A stretch of 54,893 nt of DNA from an uncultured Erysipelotrichaceae bacterium (GTDB lineage Bacteria; Bacillota_I; Bacilli_A; RF39; UBA660). Both the position numbers and the translations under genes were made by a program. Location of the stretch: positions 1 through 54,893 of the forward strand of contig CACXGO010000017.1 in NCBI GenBank assembly GCA_902767245.1, in the 5' to 3' direction. Below the pieces are notes generated by a model. The model had not been told where the DNA came from and searched no databases. It saw only the letters and a list, made by a program, of their open reading frames with translations. Shown here piece after piece: positions 50,590 to 54,893 of this stretch (position 1 is its first letter; the number at the start of each line of letters is the position of its first letter).

Positions 50590-50619
50590 TTGCTATATAT
50601 TACTTACGTATGCTATAAT
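50590..50619 (+). promoter_or_regulatory. Promoter of the HU gene
   Basis: TTGCTA at 50590-50595 and TATAAT at 50614-50619 (18-base spacing), with TGC before the minus-10. Strong-looking promoter for an abundant protein. Confidence 0.65.
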
Positions 50620-50648
50620 TGTCTTGTAGAAATACGGAGGTGAATGGT

Positions 50649-50924
50649 ATGAAGAAGGCAGAAATGATTGCTGCATTAGCAAAAGAAACAAAATTAACAA
50701 AAGCTGATGTAGAAAGAGTTTTCAATGGAACATTTGATCTTTTTAAGAAAGAACTTAAAAAGGGAAATAATGTTGCAGTAGCTGGATTTGGAACTTTCAA
50801 AATATCTAAAAGAGCTGCTAGAACTGGTAGAAATCCACAAACTGGAGCAACTATCAAAATCAAAGCTTCAAAGAGTGTTGGATTTAAAGCTGGTAGCGCA
50901 TTAAAAGAAATCGTTAATAAGTAA
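50649..50924 (+). CDS. hup: HU family DNA-binding protein
   Basis: A 91-residue histone-like protein, the usual length, that bends and compacts DNA as a dimer. The N-terminus KKAEMIAALAKETKLTKAD, the beta-arm GFGTFKISKRAARTGRNPQT near residues 45-64 with the conserved Pro at the arm tip, and the end SALKEIVNK all match. ATG 50649 follows CGGAGGTGA. Upstream ATG 50644 opens only a two-codon frame (ATG GTA TGA). Confidence 0.97.
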   Translation: MKKAEMIAALAKETKLTKADVERVFNGTFDLFKKELKKGNNVAVAGFGTFKISKRAARTGRNPQTGATIKIKASKSVGFKAGSALKEIVNK

Positions 50925-50938
50925 TTTCTTTATTTCCA

Positions 50939-50968
50939 AAAACTAGTCAAAGATTGACTAGTTTTTAT
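50939..50968 (+). terminator. Intrinsic terminator of HU gene
   Basis: AAAACTAGTCAA, loop AGA, TTGACTAGTTTTT. Confidence 0.85.
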
Positions 50969-51083
50969 TTGGCTTAAATAAAATTTTACTATTTGTCTTC
51001 AATGTGCTATCATTATAGTAGATTTTATTATAAAGAATGATAAGGGCATGTTATATAAAACTTAAAATTAGGGGGAATTGCCA

Positions 51084-52808
51084 GTGAAAAAAATATTTAA
51101 AAGGAAATTACAAAATAGTAATGAAATATCACTAAATGCACCATGGACGAAATTTTATAATGATGTTCCCAAAAACATTAATTATTTTCAAGGAACAATT
51201 GCTGAAATGATAGAGTCATCAGCTAATAAATATGCAAGCTTGACGGCATATGAATACTATGGTATTACTTGCACATATAAAGAATTTTATAAAAAGATAG
51301 AAGAAGCTGCTAAAGCTTTAAAAGCTTGGGGTGTTCAAGAAAATGATCGTGTTACTATTTGTATGCCGAATACACCACAAGGGTTAATTATTTTTTACGC
51401 TGTTAATATGATTGGCGCAATAGCCAATATGATTCATCCTTTATCGGCAGAAAAGGAAATAGAGTTTTATTTAAATGTCTCAGACAGTAAATATTTAGTA
51501 ACAATAGATATTTCTTATTCGAAAATAATGACTGTTATTGATAATAGCAAAGTAGAAAAAATGGTTGTAGTGTCAGCAGCACAAGATTTTGGACACTCAA
51601 TGACATTTCTTTATTGGTTAACAAAAGGTCGAAAAATAAAGGTTAAAATAGATAGAGAGAATATAATAGGATGGAAGAAATTTATTGATTTAGGTAAAAA
51701 ATATACCGGAAATTATAAATGTCATAAATCTTCAGATAGTGTAGCAGTAATTCTTTATAGCGGAGGTACAACTGGAACACCTAAAGGAATTATGCTATCA
51801 AATAAAAACTTCAATGCAATGGCAGAGCAAGCTAGTGCAATGTGTCAAAGCCAAGCCGGAGAATCCGTATTGTCAATAATGCCTATTTTTCATGGCTTTG
51901 GTCTTACTGTTTGTATTCATACACCACTATTTTGTGGGATGAAATGTATTCTAATACCAGATTTTTCTTCAAAAAAATTTGTGGGATTAATAAGAAAATA
52001 TAAACCAAACTTTGTGGTTGGAGTACCAACATTGTTTGATAGTTTATCTAAATCTTTACTTGGTAAAAAGGAACTTTCGTGTATTACTCAATTAATTAGT
52101 GGTGGAGATTCTTTAAATCCTTCACTTAAAGCACGTGTTGATAAATTTTTACATGAGCATGGATGTCTTACAGAACTTCGAGAAGGCTATGGTTTGACAG
52201 AAAGTGCTGGAGCTACTTGTTTAACTCCAATAAATGCATATCGAAAAGGAAGTATTGGTATTCCTTTTCCGGATACATATTTTAAAATAGTTATTAATGG
52301 TACTCATGAAGAAGCACCAATTGGGACTGATGGTGAAATATGTATTTCTGGACCGACTGTTATGGTGGGATATTTAAACAATTTTGATGAAACTATGCAA
52401 ACACTTAGAACACATGATGATGGAAGAGTTTGGTTACATACAGGTGACATAGGAAGTATGGATGAAGATGGCTTTGTTTATTTTAAACAAAGACTTAAAA
52501 GAGTTATTATTTCGTCGGGGTATAATATATATCCATCCTATGTTGAAAGTATAATTAATGAACATCCGGCGGTTTTGACATCAACGGTTGTTGGTGTTAG
52601 TCATCCTCATAAGATGCAAGTTGCTAAAGCGTATGTGGTATTAAAAGAAGGATATGAACCAAGCGAAGCACTAAAACGTAATATTTTATTACATTGCAGC
52701 AAAAATCTTGCTAAATATACAATGCCTACATATCTGGAATTTAGAAAATCTTTACCAAGAACTTTAATTGGGAAGATTGCATATAAAGAGTTGGAAAAAG
52801 AAAATTAA
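51084..52808 (+). CDS. Acyl-CoA synthetase-like AMP-forming ligase
   Basis: A 574-residue adenylating enzyme of the ANL superfamily. The phosphate loop YSGGTTGTPKGIMLSNKNF lies near residues 228-246, GYGLTESAGA near residue 372, TGDIGSMDEDGF near 452, and the hinge region KRVIISSGYNIYPSYVES near 473. The last part has KIAYKEL with the catalytic Lys. It activates a carboxylic acid, probably a fatty acid, to acyl-AMP and then acyl-CoA or another thioester; the substrate cannot be read. GTG 51084 is chosen, about seven bases from AGGGGG. It ends in a terminator and stands alone; no CoA-pathway gene is near. Confidence 0.9.
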   Translation: MKKIFKRKLQNSNEISLNAPWTKFYNDVPKNINYFQGTIAEMIESSANKYASLTAYEYYGITCTYKEFYKKIEEAAKALKAWGVQENDRVTICMPNTPQGLIIFYAVNMIGAIANMIHPLSAEKEIEFYLNVSDSKYLVTIDISYSKIMTVIDNSKVEKMVVVSAAQDFGHSMTFLYWLTKGRKIKVKIDRENIIGWKKFIDLGKKYTGNYKCHKSSDSVAVILYSGGTTGTPKGIMLSNKNFNAMAEQASAMCQSQAGESVLSIMPIFHGFGLTVCIHTPLFCGMKCILIPDFSSKKFVGLIRKYKPNFVVGVPTLFDSLSKSLLGKKELSCITQLISGGDSLNPSLKARVDKFLHEHGCLTELREGYGLTESAGATCLTPINAYRKGSIGIPFPDTYFKIVINGTHEEAPIGTDGEICISGPTVMVGYLNNFDETMQTLRTHDDGRVWLHTGDIGSMDEDGFVYFKQRLKRVIISSGYNIYPSYVESIINEHPAVLTSTVVGVSHPHKMQVAKAYVVLKEGYEPSEALKRNILLHCSKNLAKYTMPTYLEFRKSLPRTLIGKIAYKELEKEN

Positions 52809-52824
52809 TGAAATTAAAAAAAGA

Positions 52825-52863
52825 AAAAATTCGTAGAATATAAAAGCTTCTACGAATTTTTAT
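52825..52863 (+). terminator. Intrinsic terminator of the acyl-CoA synthetase gene
   Basis: AAAAATTCGTAGAA with TTCTACGAATTTTT around TATAAAAGC; a 14-bp stem. Confidence 0.85.
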
Positions 52864-52939
52864 TAAAAAGAAGATAAAAAAAATATCAAAAAATTGCACT
52901 TTTTTTCGAATTTTGTCTATTAAAATACAAAAAATGTGT

Positions 52940-52945
52940 TATACT
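52940..52945 (+). promoter_or_regulatory. Extended minus-10 promoter of the surface-protein gene
   Basis: TGT directly followed by TATACT. No good minus-35 at standard distance. The predicted leader of about 70 bases holds the small hairpin GGAAG-TTTTTAT-CTTCC (52973-52989) before the ribosome site GGTGA. Confidence 0.5.
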
Positions 52946-53023
52946 ATTAATATAAAGGTAGAAAAGGTTCACGGAAGTTTTTATCTTCCACGAGCAAAAT
53001 ATGTCGAATTAATGGTGAGAAGT

Positions 53024-54893
53024 ATGAATTTTGACAAGCGAATTAATACGAAATTAAATATTTTCACAATTTTAATAGTGGTATTTGCCATTAGTTTTTT
53101 TGGTGCTTCAAAGGTATTTGCTTATTATTCAAAGTCAGTAAATACAAATGTTGGATTTACTACAAAATCATACACGAATATAACATATAGTTTAGATAAG
53201 AGTATATACCCAAGTGCAAATAATAGTTCATTAGTAAATTTAACGGTGACAAATCCAAATAATTATAATTTGACATATACATTAAGTTTTAGTAATAATA
53301 CGCCAACATATACTATTGATTCAGCAAGTCCAACAACATACACAGTAAATGCCTTATCAAGTAAGACAAATGCTATTGCAATAAGTGGACCAACAGGAAA
53401 TAGCATAACAGTAACAATAACAGTAACTGGACCATATTCAAAAACATATACACAAGTAATCAACTTTGATACAAGTGGTCCAAATGCAAGTATAAGTTCA
53501 ACAAATAATGTAGCGACATCACAAACATCAACATTTACATTATCAGATGATAATAATGTAAGTGCATATTATTTTGGAACGAATAGTAATCCAAGTGATA
53601 ATGATTACACAAGTATAACACCAGTAGCAAGTACAACAATAAATCAAACAGTAAATAATGAAGGGACATATTATTTAAAAGTAAAAGATGGATCTGGTAA
53701 TGTAACGACACAAACTATAGTATATAATCGTTTAACATTAAATATGACAAATGGAACAGTAAGTCCAGCATATGTAATAGTAAAAAATGGAAATAGTATA
53801 AATCTTCCAACACCAACAGCAAACAGTGGTTATTCTGTAGATGGAAGTTGGTATACAAACAGTGATTGTACTCAAAATGCAGTAGCATATGGAGCAAGTT
53901 ACACAGTAAGTTCAAATACAACATTATATTCAAAAGCAGTAGATGCAGTAGCACCAACGATAGTTTTAACACATACAGGAAGTGCAATAGGAGGAACAAT
54001 AACAGATGCAGGCTCAGGAGTAGTAGCATATGCAGTAACCACATCAAGTACAGCACCTGCAGATGATTCATCAGAATGGATAACAGTAACAAATACAAGT
54101 AGTTATAGTTTACCGAGTATTACACACACAAGTGGTGGTAAATATGTGCATGCAAAAGATGCTGCTGGTAATAAATCATCAAGATATACTTTAGTTACTT
54201 CAGATACATTTGGTCCGAGCGAAACAAAGACATACTCAATAACTACAAGCTATACAGGGCTTACATGTGAAACATCAAGTTCAACATTAGCAACATGTTC
54301 ATTAGCAACTGCAGCAAATGGATATACACTAACAGTAACAAGTAAAACAACAAGTGGCGATGTGAAGATAAAAGTTAAGTATTCAGACGGATCTGTAATG
54401 CAAACTTACAATATAGCGGTACATGCAACATATTTATTAAGCTTAGATGGAAATGGTGGAACAATTCCAACAACATCAGAATGGACAATAATTTCAAACG
54501 GTGATGGATATTCTAATGCAACAAAGAATGTAACATATAATTCAACATATGGAACATTACCAACACCAACAAGGACAGGATATGCATTTGATGGTTGGTA
54601 TTCAACGTTGGTATATGGAAATCTTGCCATTGCTGCATCAACAGCAAATTATAACAGTAGAGTTATAAAATATAATTTAGTACCAGGTGCAACATATGTA
54701 ATTACAATGGATAGTGCAACATTAACAAGTGGAAGTGCAACCAAATTTACTTCAATTGTATATGATCCTGATGCTTCAACCACGCTATTGGCACGACAGG
54801 ATATAGATTTTGGAAGTAACATAAGTTATACTCTTACTGTGCCAACAACAGCAAATATATCACACAGATTGCAAATATTGATATATGCTGGAC
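53024..54893 (+). CDS. Large Thr/Ser-rich surface protein with InlB-type repeats, 3' end outside window
   Basis: An open frame from ATG 53024 (GGTGA five bases upstream) to the last base, at least 623 residues with no stop, so the gene is partial. The N-terminal signal peptide is hydrophobic (TILIVVFAISFFGASKVFA, about residues 15-33). A Thr/Ser/Val-rich extracellular part follows with beta-sandwich segments (VDAVAPTIVLTHTGS, FTLSDDNNVSAYYF). Two units are like the Listeria-Bacteroides InlB B repeat: LNMTNGTVSPAYVIVKNGNS and LDGNGGTIPTTSEW, the latter ending GYAFDGWY. Probably an adhesin. Codon use is unusual: ACA, GTA, GCA, CCA and TCA dominate and Lys is scarce, unlike the Lys-rich genes around. 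The C-terminal anchor is not in the window. Confidence 0.85.
   Translation, partial: MNFDKRINTKLNIFTILIVVFAISFFGASKVFAYYSKSVNTNVGFTTKSYTNITYSLDKSIYPSANNSSLVNLTVTNPNNYNLTYTLSFSNNTPTYTIDSASPTTYTVNALSSKTNAIAISGPTGNSITVTITVTGPYSKTYTQVINFDTSGPNASISSTNNVATSQTSTFTLSDDNNVSAYYFGTNSNPSDNDYTSITPVASTTINQTVNNEGTYYLKVKDGSGNVTTQTIVYNRLTLNMTNGTVSPAYVIVKNGNSINLPTPTANSGYSVDGSWYTNSDCTQNAVAYGASYTVSSNTTLYSKAVDAVAPTIVLTHTGSAIGGTITDAGSGVVAYAVTTSSTAPADDSSEWITVTNTSSYSLPSITHTSGGKYVHAKDAAGNKSSRYTLVTSDTFGPSETKTYSITTSYTGLTCETSSSTLATCSLATAANGYTLTVTSKTTSGDVKIKVKYSDGSVMQTYNIAVHATYLLSLDGNGGTIPTTSEWTIISNGDGYSNATKNVTYNSTYGTLPTPTRTGYAFDGWYSTLVYGNLAIAASTANYNSRVIKYNLVPGATYVITMDSATLTSGSATKFTSIVYDPDASTTLLARQDIDFGSNISYTLTVPTTANISHRLQILIYAG

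Noticed and set aside
53263-54630. Several reverse and forward short frames near the right edge
   Set aside because: They mirror the A-ending codon pattern (ACA, GTA) of the forward surface-protein gene, which is open across the whole stretch and has a signal peptide and domain motifs.

Overview
The window comes from a strongly AT-rich, Gram-positive, endospore-forming bacterium, most likely an uncultured gut-type member of the Bacillota. The evidence is a PolC-type replicase, a serine T-box, sporulation and germination genes (spoIID, a spoIIQ-like gene, cotJ genes, a gerA-type operon), teichoic-acid and peptidoglycan genes, and TGA used as a stop with TGG for Trp (standard bacterial code). 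The species cannot be named from the sequence. Genes are tightly packed. Most transcription units end in a short intrinsic terminator followed at once by the next promoter, very often of the extended minus-10 form TGnTATAAT.

Layout. 1-741: a truncated tRNA-Leu, then a six-gene tRNA operon (Ser, initiator Met, Asp, Phe, Arg, Pro). 810-4662: pyrophosphatase, an anchored carbohydrate-binding-type protein, an RpiB-family isomerase with an altered active site, DUF1146, SpoIID and a catalytically dead SpoIIQ-like protein. 4731-12733: TagO-type transferase, DUF421 protein, Nudix hydrolase, and two related anchored Ig-like proteins flanking typA, one carrying a phosphodiester glycosidase domain. 12754-14770: D-Ala-D-Ala ligase and the spore-coat pair CotJA-CotJB (fused) plus CotJC. 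14772-15242: a possible 40-residue reverse-strand gene with a non-canonical start, then tRNA-His. 15222-23981: surface protein, extracytoplasmic thioredoxin-like protein, SDR, PLP enzyme, pseudouridine synthase, zinc-ribbon membrane protein, FAD protein, a degenerate ABC ATPase and a coiled-coil protein. 23974-30717: murD, a probable small type I toxin-antitoxin-like locus, T-box plus serS, murI, mutM, tmcAL, yceD and rpmF. 30766-37294: two pseudopilins, ferredoxin, an acidic tail-anchored protein and the germinant receptor operon. 37400-52808: an unrecognised repeat protein, metallophosphoesterase, prfA-prmC, polC, polA, a D,D-carboxypeptidase, HU and an acyl-CoA synthetase-like enzyme. 53024 to the end: a large, open-ended Thr/Ser-rich surface protein whose codon use differs from everything else.

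How the genes work together. Much of the window serves the cell envelope and the spore. TagO, MurD, MurI, Ddl and the carboxypeptidase build or trim the wall. SpoIID and SpoIIQ act in engulfment, CotJ proteins in the coat, and GerA proteins in germination. The rest is core information processing (PolC, PolA, HU, RF1/PrmC, SerRS, L32, TypA, tRNAs). The parts most worth a second look are the locus between murD and serS, the 40-codon gene after cotJC, the CotJA-CotJB fusion, the dead ABC ATPase, the large pseudopilin with a formylglycine-enzyme-like C-terminus, and the partial adhesin at the right edge.
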